Shown here in pieces: positions 12,231 through 23,130 of a stretch of 64,000 bases of DNA (position 1 is the first letter of the stretch; each line of letters starts with the position of its first letter). This DNA comes from Bagarius yarrelli. Its lineage: Eukaryota; Chordata; Actinopteri; Siluriformes; Sisoridae. The notes beneath the pieces are model-generated. The model worked only from the letters and a program-made list of their open reading frames with translations, was not told where the DNA came from and searched no databases. Location: the NCBI GenBank assembly GCA_005784505.1, contig VCAZ01000001.1, forward strand, positions 12,819,597 to 12,883,596. Direction: 5' to 3'. A program made the translations under genes and the position numbers.

Positions 12231-13039
12231 CTGTGTGACTGAAATAGATGTGTTAAAGATGACCCATTGTCCAGTTGCTAATGTTGTCCTCCGCATTTGC
12301 GGATGTGCGTCGGGAGCCTTTTAGGTACCATGTTTACTCTTTTCTATCCCACTAGATAGGATTTTGAATAATGGCTGTTGTATTTGTGTGAGGCAGGGTG
12401 CTACTTCTGACAAGGTGCTATTAAATATAGGTAAAACTAAGCCGCAAGGAAAATTAATAAAATGCTTTTTCAAAGGCAAAAGAATGCATTCACATTTTCT
12501 TGATATGACAAATAAAAAACAACAGATTTTCTCAATATGTGACATGAGGGAGAAAGGATGAAAATGCTGTGCTGTACAACACAGCAGAAGGGTTACTCTA
12601 GTTTTGACAGATAATTGTGAAAAGGGTGTTTTTCAGATGCTAGGAAAGCTGCTTCTAAAATGTTGCTGGATTTCCCATGATGTGAACAAAATCTCATTGT
12701 GTTTTCTTTGTGCTGGTAATAAGAGCTGGTTTCAGTTTGGGTTGTAATAAGATAAAATAAAAAGCAATAAATAAATAGAAAATAAAAATTTAATAATAAT
12801 TTGCTTTAAAGCAAAATGTTTTGTGCAACTATATAATTGTAGCAGCTGGTGTCTAAAAAACATACTGGGAGCAAAATCTAAAAAACATACACCCCGTCCT
12901 TTTACCAAGCAATCTAGTCTCCTTCAATCTCCTATTCTAATTCCAACTACTTTTTTATTCTCCCCTCCCTATCTCCCTCCCTCAAAAAGTCGTGGAACAT
13001 CGTGTTGAAACTTGAATATTAACTAAATGCAATGGGCCG
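12231..13039. other. no recognised feature
   Basis: AT-rich DNA; the short open frames at 12321-12561 and 12823-13008 show no protein features. Confidence 0.4.
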
Positions 13040-13343
13040 AAAATCCTTGCTGAAACATATTCAATTAAAAACACCACATAGACATAATATGTAATGTTTA
13101 AACTAATAAACTTTATTATGTCTTGCAAACATTCACACATTTTTAATTTGATGCCTGCAAAATGTTCAAAAAGTTTTGTAGCTGAAATTTTTTCCCATTC
13201 TTGCTTGATGTATGACTTAATGTGTTTAACAGTCCGGGGTCTGTGTTGTCATAATTTGATCATCATAATGCACCACATATTTTAATGGGGACAAGTCTGA
13301 ACTGCAGATAGGCCAGTCTCGTACCCGCACTTTTTTACACAGC
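13040..13343 (-). mobile_element. Tc1-like transposon fragment (C-terminal transposase end)
   Basis: The minus strand reads TVKHIKSYIKQEWEKISATK, which fits the C-terminal stretch of a common fish Tc1-like transposase (TVEQL-x-IRQEWDNIP). The same family recurs at 20.47-21.87 kb. The match stops abruptly where a 30-bp tandem repeat begins at 13344. Confidence 0.65.
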
Positions 13344-13480
13344 GAGGCCAGAGGGGGAAGCGAAAAACATGGCTAGACCATAGGGTGAAGGAAGAAAAAT
13401 GGTAAGGCCAAAGAGGGGAGCAAAGAATGCGGCAAGGCCGGAGGGGGGAGCAAGAAACATGGCGAGGCCGCAGGCGGCAC
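13344..13480. repeat. 30-bp minisatellite, about 4.5 units
   Basis: Units start at 13344, 13374, 13404, 13434 and 13464 (last partial). The shared frame is 'aggcc-agggggg-agc-aagaa-catggc'. The period is a multiple of three, so the minus strand has an 84-codon frame (13589-13335) with four 10-residue repeats of the type GLAMFLAPPS. No gene is supported. Confidence 0.75.
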
Positions 13481-15289
13481 TAAGCAAGGTGGCACAGTAA
13501 TGTCTGGTTGGGTTCTCCTCTGCTGGACCCAGGCTGAATGGAGACCCATTGCTGGCCCGCAACCACTCCTCAAAGGATACAAATTCCATTCTGGGGCCCT
13601 CTCAGGACAGCTTGGCCTTTGTGGCAGAGTTCAGTCCAATGAAATAAAAAGTGAACAGGCTGCTGTCTGGGCGGTTGGCGACATGCATAAAGTTATAATA
13701 CAACACAAAGTATAATGTGAATAACACTGTGTCACGTGTTATGATATGCCCAATACGCCCAAAGGAACAGTCTAAATGAAACGAACCAGTAAGAATGCGC
13801 TTCAATTTTTTTTAAACTTTAAACTGAATTAAGCTACAACAACCACATTAAGATTTTCTATATAGGTTTTCTATTATAGTTTTTTTCTATTGTTAAACTA
13901 CTGTAATATCAGTTTCATTCATAATGTTTCCTTTCTGTCCAATGTTTTTTGGAGGTTTTTTTACCAATAAAACAGTATTAAGATAAGTGTGGTATGAATA
14001 TTACTGACAGGAAACAATTATCGACTCTAAAAGCTATTATAACTTATAAGCCAGTAAGTGGTTTACAGTAATGTTGCCCTTAGTTCATGCTGCTTTTAGA
14101 AGGAAATGGAGAGATGAGTGGATGATGACAATGCATTGCAGCTCAGTATTATCAGTGCAGGATGCAATGTGCATTGGTCACAAACATAAATTAAAAACCA
14201 ACAAGCTATGGTATTCGATAATGTTGTGCCATTTTGCAAACAGCATGAATTACTAATGAATGAGTTGTAAAAAAAATAAAAACACATTAAAAAAAAGCAT
14301 GCAAGTCAATAAATGTGAATATTACCAACAAATATAAATATAATATTTCAAGAATATAGTTTAAGTTTTAAAATATTGTTCATAAGTCCATAATTTACCA
14401 AAGAGGAACAATCAAATTATGCTAAATTAAATAGTATGTGTTCCACAGAAATATAAAGCATATTATAAATCATTTTGGAAAATCTGCAAATAATTGTAAC
14501 AATGGATCCTTTGAAATAAAATCTATTAAATTAACTAAATAAAGCTTGTCTATAAATTTGCTAAATGAATTCACACTCTTAAAATTAATTTAATCTATTG
14601 AAGCACAGTTCTATTCTTTGCTTTTTGTGTTAGCCTTCAAAGTGTCAGATTAGAAGGGTGAGCGATGCAGGTGACGATGAGTGGCTTCCACCCGCACTTT
14701 CAGGAGAATAAACAGAGCCAGGGAGTAGGTCCACAAGCAGAACAATTAAAGCAGAATACATTATACGGCAGTCAAAAAGAAAGCACAAGGGAAATCATCC
14801 AGTGCACCTCTGTGATCACACCCAGCTGGACAAAACATACTCTGCTTTTTAAAATATGTGTCTGGAAATTTTGCCTTGCGGTCCAACTGGCCTTGCAAAT
14901 TTCTGGCTAAAAAGCTACACTCGGTGGAGTGTTCCAGAAGAACTGAGCCAATTTAAACCATGGATGTGGTTCTCCTGCTTCAGGGATGACAGTTCACTTT
15001 TATAAGTTGTGTGTCTTTTTTATTTTTTTTACCCTTGCCTCAAAAAAATATTTCAAACTTTAATAAAATGGCACTCACTTAAAACAAATGTAATGTTATA
15101 AAGAATCCAACAAGTGGGAAAAACTTAAATAACTAATTTTTAAAAATTAAGGATTTTAACTGATGGACATTTAAGCAAACTTTTTTACAGTAAAATATAT
15201 AAATAATTTTTGCAATTTAAGTAGCCTAAGGATTCCTAAATGTATTTCATTTTTATTTTTCAAGTTACATGCTATTGCCATTTTATTCT
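13481..15289. other. no recognised gene
   Basis: Bases 13490-13720 are less AT-rich and may belong to the same repeat as the 30-bp array. The rest is AT-rich intron DNA. Confidence 0.4.
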
Positions 15290-15535
15290 TCTTACTCAGA
15301 CACCCAAATGAGGATGGGTTCTCTGTTGAGTCTGGTTTCTCTCAAGGTTTCTTCCTATTCCGTCTCAGGGAGTTTGTCCTTGCCACTGTTGCCTCGGCTT
15401 GCTCATCAGGGACAAACTGATTTCTGATTCATTTTCATCTTATAATTTCTTTGATTGTGTACAGCTGCTTTGTGACAATGACCATTGTAAAAAGCACTAT
15501 ACAAATAAAACTGAATTGAATTCAATAGATATTAA
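15290..15535 (+). repeat. fish dispersed repeat, 3' end with TGAAT tail
   Basis: The phrase 'ggtttctctcaaggtttcttcct' followed by 'gggagtttgtccttgccactgttgcct' and ending 'aaataaaactgaattgaat' is a very common 3' end of a teleost retroposon. The other strand of the same family occurs at 59.05-59.23 kb. Confidence 0.65.
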
Positions 15536-16061
15536 CAATAGATATCATCTTTCAGCGACATTTTGACATTTTGCTGTTAAACATTTCTAGGAAAGCTACA
15601 GTAGCATTTAAAAGAAACAATAGAATAAGCATAACTCAATGTTCTTCTTTTTAGAAGTATAAAATTATGCATTCATTAAATGTATTTTATTGTCTGAAAA
15701 GTAAAATACATTTTCACAAGATAGTACACACACAACTTCATAGACTGCATGTAGATATTATTTTATGCCCCCTCTCTCTTTCTCTCTTTCTCTCTCTCGC
15801 CATCTTTCACTGACACATATCGTGACACCCTGCAATCTTTTGCTATTGTGTACTTGTCATAGGCCCAACTAAAAAATTGAACTGTATGAGGGATAGATAA
15901 CAGAACAAACAAAGAACAAATTCATTACTCCAGAGTCATCTTTTGAGAGTTTCTCTGGCTGATGTATCTTTTGTTTTAACATTTGTTTAATTATAGTTTA
16001 ATTTTAATTACATCTTTAAATCATAGAGTTGCACAGCTTAAGTGACTACAAATGTCATCCT

Positions 16062-16380
16062 GTCAATATGCTTCTGTCTTCAGTAAAGCGTCTACCAGAG
16101 CAGCATGTTTTCTACGTACAGTAGGAGGACACCGCTGTTGTTTGAACACTGCACGTTTCCAGTACGTTTGCTGTGAGGTTAATTAACAGCAAAAACTCTC
16201 AGCTGTTAATTAGATGGAGAAGCCCACGGGAGCCAAATTAAAAGACTTGTCATGCCATGGTATTTAGTTGAGAAAGCCGAGGACATATCTTCAACGTATC
16301 GTGGTTTGCCTGAAGTTATGCATCAGCAAACAAAACCAGGTGGGATATGTTCATTCCAGGCTGCTGATTTGTTACTATAA
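16062..16380. promoter_or_regulatory. candidate conserved noncoding element in shisal1 first intron
   Basis: This stretch of about 320 bp has higher complexity than its surroundings and dense homeodomain-type cores. GTTAATTAACAGC near 16178 and CAGCTGTTAATTAGATGG near 16201 form a near-mirrored pair. It lies about 1 kb inside from the candidate first exon. No coding frame is seen. Conservation was not measured. Confidence 0.3.
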
Positions 16381-16395
16381 TAGTATAAATTTTAA

Positions 16396-16454
16396 ATCTC
16401 TCTCTCTTTAAATCTCTCTCTCTTTCTCTCTCTTTCTCTCTCTTTTTTTCTCTT

Positions 16455-16486
<32 letters not shown>
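16396..16486. repeat. CT-rich microsatellite
   Basis: Runs of TCTCTC with TTT interruptions cover this stretch. Confidence 0.9.
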
Positions 16487-16491
<5 letters not shown>

Positions 16492-17271
16492 TTCATCGTG
16501 CTATTTCAGTGTATTCACACACCCAAACTCGCATGCTTTCTTATGTTTGTTCGCAATTCTATTGTGTGTGTGTATGTGTGTGTGTTTGTGTGTGTGTGCG
16601 TATATGACTCTGTGACTATGGTAAAACATTGTCACATTTCTTATTTGATAACCAAAAGGAATAATTTCCTGTTTTAATATCATTTCATTTAAATGGATAA
16701 CACAGGGTGCATGAAGAAAGGGTGGGGTGTGGGCAGGGGGTGTATGTATGCGTGTGTGGTTTCACTAAGCTCCCCAACCTTCAACATGTTCAACATGGTT
16801 TCCAAGTTACCAGCCTCGATTTGCCTGTCATTCTATTATAATTAGCTGAGCAGTGAAGGAACACTGAGCACCACACAGTACACAAGTGAAGATAAAGACT
16901 AAGAATTTATCCCTCTTCGAACTGACTGCTTCAAACTGTGGAATAGGATTAGTGTGCACCAGGGAGAACACTTTACAGTAAACAGAGTGAGAGAGCAAGA
17001 AAAAATATCAATTACAGAAAAATTACACACACACAAAGAGAGACGGACAGACAAACAGATAGACTAAGTAAGACTGCCCTAAAATTAGCTCTAAGTTCAC
17101 TTGTCACACAATTTGTTTAATAAATAATTAGTTCATAATGCAACTAAAATCACTCAACATCAGTTACTGCTGCAAAAACCTTTTCAGACTAGGCTCCAGC
17201 AGAGAACAGCGGTGTTCCCGTTGTTTCTAACGAATTCCCTCTTTTTATTAAAAACAGAAGAGTGTGCTTAC

Positions 17272-17530
17272 CACCAGCCTCACTCGTGTGTAGTCCGCAT
17301 GCGGGGGAATCCCTTTTCCTGTCTCCTCTCTTCTTACTCTGTCAGTTAGTCCTCAGTTGCTCCTCATTCTCGGGAGCCATTTATTTATTGGATTGGAACC
17401 ACCAGGTTCTTCTAAAGTGAAGGTTAAATACAAGCGTTTCTGTTCAGTGGTAAGGAGGGTGAAAGAGCAGCCTGCCAAGTCTTTAGAGTCCAAGTGCTTT
17501 AGAGTCGACTGTGCATGAGTAAGGGAGTGA
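17272..17530 (-). other. shisal1: candidate 5' noncoding first exon of shisal1
   Basis: On the minus strand this region ends in GGCTGGTG|GTAAGC, a good donor at 17271-17266, and is less AT-rich than its flanks. A CT/GA-rich promoter-like tract lies just upstream (17560-17615). Splicing to a CAG near 3552-3572 would give a 5' UTR intron of about 13.7 kb. The first ATG here (17377 region) opens only a short frame ending TGA. The assignment rests on position and donor quality alone. Confidence 0.35.
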
Positions 17531-17559
17531 GTGAGTAAGACAGCAGATAAAGCTAATAC

Positions 17560-17615
17560 TGAACACACTGAGAGAGAGAAAGAGAGAGGAGAGAGAGAAA
17601 GAGAGAGAGAATTGT
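17560..17615. repeat. GA-rich simple repeat
   Basis: Repeated AGAGAGAA tracts; on the minus strand they are CT-rich and lie just upstream of the candidate first exon. Confidence 0.8.
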
Positions 17616-18692
17616 GGGAGGGGGGATGTGCACCAAATGAAAAAAAATATCTCTCCAGCATGTGCGTCCTCTGCCTCCTCCATGCAAAATGTGTATGTTT
17701 TACCCTGATCAAGACACATTTTCAGTATTTTTACTATTTAAAAACAAAATCGAAACAACAACGTCAAAACTGTCATATATTGTTTCTGTCCCTTTCGGGA
17801 TATTTAATTCTCATTAAGCTGTAATGAGAATTAAATATTTTATAGAAAAACAATTCTAGCTCTAGCACTACAGTAGATTTACTTGCTTAAGTAGCAATCC
17901 AAAATAAACAATAAGCAAATTATTTCTAGCCTCTCTTCGAACTACCACTCACGCAAAGTTTGGAAGACAAATCTCTAGTCCCAAAGTCAACAGCAGCTGT
18001 GGAAAAAAAAGAAATCTTTCAAAACTCATAAAATTAATTGGACAGCAAAAACTGACTTGAAAGGAAAGGAAATTCAGCGCAGCTATGCAGAATGTTGGTC
18101 ATAAAAAATGTTAGGCTAGACCCAGAGTCACCATTGTTTTCAGTGTCACTTAGTGAGGACGGTAGATACAGTACAGATAGTCGAATTTGGCCAACATCTC
18201 TGAACAAAAACATTAACCACAGAAATGTTGTTGTACATCTTTTTTTCAGAAACCCTTTAGTAAGCTTTCTTTTTAAAGCATCTGTCATGTGACCAAGACA
18301 AGTTTGAGAATCACACTATACTATTATAGTACATAAGGGTAGATATAAAATAGTTCCAGCTTAAATTCAAATAAGTTTATAAAAATGCAGTCATTGTCAT
18401 TTTTATTTTGTTTCTACAGTAACATCTCTGCAGGGACTTCCAATGACATATGACTTACATTCTCAGATATCAGATGTATTGTTTTTATATATAGGTAATA
18501 TATAGGCATTATTACGGTGAGGCTTTCTGCAAAATAATTGTATATAACAAATCTAAAAAGAGTTTTGTGTGTCCGCCTTTTGTAAAGGTCAGGAAGTTTT
18601 CTTCCACAGAAGAGCATTAAGAAATGAGGAGTGCAGTGTCTCATTAACAAGACAGGCCTTATTAAACTTAGTAGAAATAAAAGTAAGAGTGT

Positions 18693-18745
<53 letters not shown>

Positions 18746-20469
18746 CCGTTTTAATGATACTTGTTTAATAAACACAAAAAAAACATTGTGTTGTTCATTA
18801 ATCTGTTAAAAATGGAAAAATAATAATAGTACAACATTGTGGTATAATAACAATAAAACACATCTGAACTTTGCATTAAATAATTAGGGTTCATAAAAAT
18901 AAGGGTAATTGACCTATTTAACAGTAAGGTTTCAGTAAGGGCTTTATACATGTACTGCAACTTTCGACCATTTCTCTTTTAACGTTGGCTTATGTTTCCA
19001 ACTACAGAAATTAGGACATCTACATCTAAATGAGTTCCTGGACCACAAGAAACAAAACAGACTCAAAAAAATCAATAATCCTCCAACATATTTTACAGTG
19101 AATTTAGGACATTTAAACCATAACAAGGACATAAAATTAACTAAATGCTAAACTTAAAGGTACAACAGGTGATTGTCTTCAGAAACATTTTTTGCTCTCC
19201 ACATCCCATTAATTTAAGTGTTCTAAATGTATTGATATGTTTTGTGGAAGGCTTAGGAACTATTAATGTTCGTCCCATCAAAGTGTTTGGCCTGAAATTC
19301 ATAATAGGCTTTCCCAACTACCTGTCAACATATGTATGTTCATACCTCTGCGAACCTGCACAGACAGGATAAGTCATCAGGGTGTTGACATACGGAGGTT
19401 GGGACGATCACTTATCAGACTAAAGGTAGCATTTTCCAAGATGTCCGACTGCACCTGTACTTAAGGTAGGATTTTTTTATGACTTTGTATTTTAAAATCA
19501 TTTGAATCCATAGCCTTGGGTAAAATATTGTTTCCTTTGATTTGTGCAGCATTTTGTGTGGAGAGGGTATCCTTGGAGAAATGTCTGCCTTTGATTCATT
19601 TCCACATTATGCAAATACAATAAAAGTGAATTGTGGTGACATAAATATATACAAGACAGGCCTTTCAAACGCCATCCTTTTTTAAAAAAGGAATGTTTCA
19701 TAAAGCAAGATCCCATTTCCTTTAAAAAAAAAAGCACAGAAAAAAAGCTGCTTTCTTAAAAGAAAGCTCCTTAAATGCATGTCTGGGTATTGTGTCTCCC
19801 TCATACCTTTCCATGTAAATTTAGGTCATACTGTTCTTCTTCTCTTGCAATTTATGACATCTGAACAGCTTTACTAAGGCAGATATATAACGTTTTAGAA
19901 GCTCTAAGTGCCACATAATGAAATAATTATTATTATCATAATAATCATTTTTTGCAAATGGCCGCATTAGATGTAACAGGGATGTGTAAAATGTGTGAAA
20001 ATGGTTTACAGTTGTTTCAGAAGGCCCTGACTAAAAAAAACATGGTAGGACACTGCCCACAAGGGTAGTTCTCAGCCATGCAATATCATGCAAGACCTTT
20101 CTATTTTTAATGTCTGTGTGCTAAAAAAGAATGTAAATGGTAGTAAATAATTAATTCTGCTCCTTTAGATGCATTTAAGGTTAATGAAGAACTGACCACT
20201 TTCTGTCAGACAGTCTTTAAGATCTGGAGACGTAATTATATTCTCATTATTCCTTCAATCAATCTATCCCTGTTCTCTATCTCTAGCTTAGTTTAAATAA
20301 CATAATTGACATTGGTGTAAAATGTATTGGCCACTTTGCCCAGAGAAGAAATTTGCACCATATAATTTTTGAAGACAGAGAGAAAAAAAATCTCTGTAAA
20401 AATATGAAAAAGGGATTACATTATGGCTTGTATTGGCAGAAATGCAGGATGCCAAAGAGCAGTACTGTG
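17616..20469. other. intergenic, no recognised gene
   Basis: AT-rich DNA with no recognised exon, RNA or classified transposon apart from the poly(A) run at 18696-18742. Confidence 0.4.
18696..18742. repeat. poly(A) run of 47
   Basis: Forty-seven uninterrupted A residues follow 'gtggt'. No SINE or processed gene copy was recognised directly upstream. Confidence 0.95.
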
Positions 20470-20964
20470 CTACAAATCACAAAAAAGTTTTTAAAAATTT
20501 AAATAAAACGAAAATGAAAAGACTTTCAAATCATATAAGCCAACATTTAATTAACAATAGAACATAAATAACATGACAAATGTTTAAATGGAGAAATGTT
20601 TCACTTTTATCCACTAAATGATCCCATTTTAAATTTGATGCCTGCCACAGCATCTCATTTTCTTTTCAAAACAGTTTGAAGACATCTGGGTATCGAGGTT
20701 ATGAGTTTCTGGAGTTTTGGTGTTGGAATTTGGTCCCGTTCTTGCCTGATACAGGTTTCCAGCTGTTGAAGAGATTGTTGTTATCTTTAAAAGATCTGAA
20801 CAGCAAGCAAGCCAATTCAGCACCCGGAATCTTCTACTACAAAGCAATGCTGTTATAATAGCTGCAGTATGTGGTTTTGCATTGTCTTGCTGAAATACAT
20901 AAGCTCTTTCCTAAAATAGACGTTAAATAGAGGGGACATATGTTGCTCTAAAACCATCATATAT

Positions 20965-21118
20965 GGGCAGTGGTGACTCAAATGGTTAAGGTGCTGAGCT
21001 GCTGATCTGAAGACCAGAAACACCTGGGTTCAAGCCCCACCACTGGCAAGCCAGCCATTGTTGGGCCCTTGAGCAATACCCTCAACCCTTCCTGCTCCAG
21101 GGGCACTGTATCATAGCT
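20965..21118 (+). mobile_element. tRNA-derived SINE nested in the Tc1-like element
   Basis: The head reads GGTGACTCAAATGGTTAAGG, then CTGGGTTCAAGCCCCACCAC, a B-box-like pair. It runs into 'gttgggcccttgagcaataccctcaaccc'. It interrupts the transposase text, so it inserted later. Confidence 0.75.
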
Positions 21119-21249
21119 TATATACCTTTCAGCATTCATAGTGCCTTCCAAAACACGCAAGCTGCTCATAACTTATACGCTTTTGCCAACAGACATGCTA
21201 GCTTTTAAAATGAACACTGATAACACACTGGAAGGTCTTTTTCTTCTTT

Positions 21250-21420
21250 AGCCTGGAGGACAATAGATTAGATAAGATTAGATTCAACTTTATGGTCATT
21301 GTGCAAGGTACATCTGCAGAGCCAATGAAATGCAGTTAACATCTAAACAGAAGTGCATAAGTGGCTTATTTATAATAAATAGCAGTGTAATAAATAAGGG
21401 TATGAGGTTGTTTGTGACCT
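21250..21420 (+). repeat. dispersed repeat inserted in the Tc1-like element
   Basis: The text 'attcaactttatggtcattgtgcaaggtac' and 'aatgaaatgcagttaacatctaaacagaagtgc' is a common fish repeat of uncertain class. It splits the transposase between DESKFDIV and the next block. Confidence 0.5.
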
Positions 21421-21868
21421 CAATGTCAACAATGTCAAATTTAGACTCATCTGAACACTTTTCCACTTTAAATTTGGGCCACAGGACACGATAGGGCTTT
21501 TGGACCATATTTACATATGGCTTTCATATCTTTAGAGCTTAGTTGGCATCTTTAGATGGCACGGCAGATTGTGTGTACCGGAACTCTTCCTGGGTCCATT
21601 TATGTCAATCACAGAATTATTACAATGAGTGATGCAGTGTCGTCTCAGGGCCCAAAGTCCACAGGCATCAAATAAAGGTCTCTGGCCTTCGTTGCCCTAA
21701 TACCAAATATTTTGAGACATGTAACAGACATCAAACTTGAAATGAGCTCATTAAGTGGATAAAATTGTAATCTTTTGTAAACATTTGCTATGTTCTATTG
21801 TAAAATATCGGCTTATGTGATTTAAAATTCATTTAGGGTTTTTTTTATTCAACTTTTGTGGAATTTGG

Positions 21869-22689
21869 CTTGCAGTATTATTAATATTATTAGCATGGAA
21901 ACAGACTCCAGGACTTTTAGGAGTATAGAACTAAAGTTCAAGTAGTTTCAGTATTCCAGTCACGTGACCTGCATGAGACTGTTTGCTTGAGTACTGTATA
22001 ATTGCAACGTCTAAATAGCAAGTAGACACTCTCTGACTCTCTCTCGAGGTTTTTCTAGCTGTACACATATTAATGATACCACACATGATTTAATGGCTCG
22101 TTTTGCACTCTATGAACTGTCAATCAAACCTGAGTAAGAGATAAGGGGCCTCATTTACACAAAGAACCTTTGCTACTCAAGTGAATGATTCAGCAGAGAA
22201 TGTGTTGGCCAAATGAAGGAATTAATCACCTTTACCCAGACTTTTTTAATGGCCTGGAGACTTCAGATTGGTTTCCATGGAGCAAAACCACCAAAATATT
22301 ACAAAATAAAATGATTAATGACTATTGGTATAGTGTGTTAAATTAATACATTAGGTTGTCATCATAGACAGTTGCTACACATTTGTTTAGTCAAAACTTT
22401 TACATCTTTTACTAATTATCTCAGAATTTTGTCCCCAGCAGTCTAGTCTTCAGTTAGTCTTTAATAACAGATTGATGGCAGACAATATTTTGCAACTTAT
22501 TAACATAAGTCTAAGATTATGCAGGTTTTTAGGGGTCAATCATCCTCTGACTGTAGTCACATAAGAAATTTGGGTCTAATTTTTTGACAAGATTTTTTTT
22601 TTAAAAGAGATGGAGATGCTTGTTCATGACTTTATCCCTTCATAATTGTACTAACGCAATGTACTATACACGTTAAACAAATCTACAAT
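21869..22689. other. no recognised feature
   Basis: AT-rich DNA; no exon or repeat was recognised. Confidence 0.4.
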
Positions 22690-23130
22690 TACAAGTTTGC
22701 TGCAAGACTTCTGACTCCATTCCCACATTCAGGAGGTCTCACATTACTTGTGCACTTAAGGCCTTTTATTGGCTTCCTATTGGTTTCAGAGTACATTTTT
22801 TAATTTTGTTATCACTTATAGAGCACTGCATGGTCAGGCATCTGCTTATATCCAGGATTAATTACATGCACACTCCTTTGGCCTGTCTACTGACCTAGAC
22901 ATTTTAGTTTCATGTTTCTATAACATGTCTTGAATACACTTTTTTATTATTGAAAACTTTAGCTTCTGTAGAAACTTTTAGAAAAGGATTAAAGACATCT
23001 TTTGGGCAGGCTTTCAATTAACAATATGATTTTTTTGTTAAAACTGTAAAGTAATTGTAAGCTGTAAAGCACTTTGTGACCCTTTAATTGTCTTTGTAAG
23101 AGGATTTATAAATAATTTGTTACTTACTTT
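22690..23130 (+). mobile_element. L2/Rex1-like LINE 3' end, degraded
   Basis: The text 'ttcccacattcaggaggtctcacattac' leads into 'ccttttattggcttcctattggtttcag'. It ends with 'agctgtaaagcactttgtgaccc' and 'aagaggatttataaataa'. This is the pattern of the C-terminal RT region and 3' UTR of L2-type fish LINEs. The frame is broken. Confidence 0.6.

Larger units (their letters stand above)
20470..21868 (-). mobile_element. degraded Tc1-like transposon with two nested insertions
   Basis: Minus-strand fragments of a Tc1-like transposase occur in order: KVEKCSDESKFDIV (near 21440), RVLEGTMNAERYIS (near 21150) and RRFRVLNWLACCSDL (near 20830). They are broken by stops and shifts. Outer phrases on both sides (ATTTAATTAACAATAG on the left, TGCTATGTTCTATTGTAAAATATCGG on the right) match the ends of this abundant family. 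A SINE sits at about 20965-21118 and another repeat at about 21250-21420. Confidence 0.75.

Noticed and set aside
17353..17824. Overlapping frames near the GA-rich tract
   Set aside because: Ser/Leu and Glu/Arg-rich runs come from the GA repeat; the rest has no recognisable domain.
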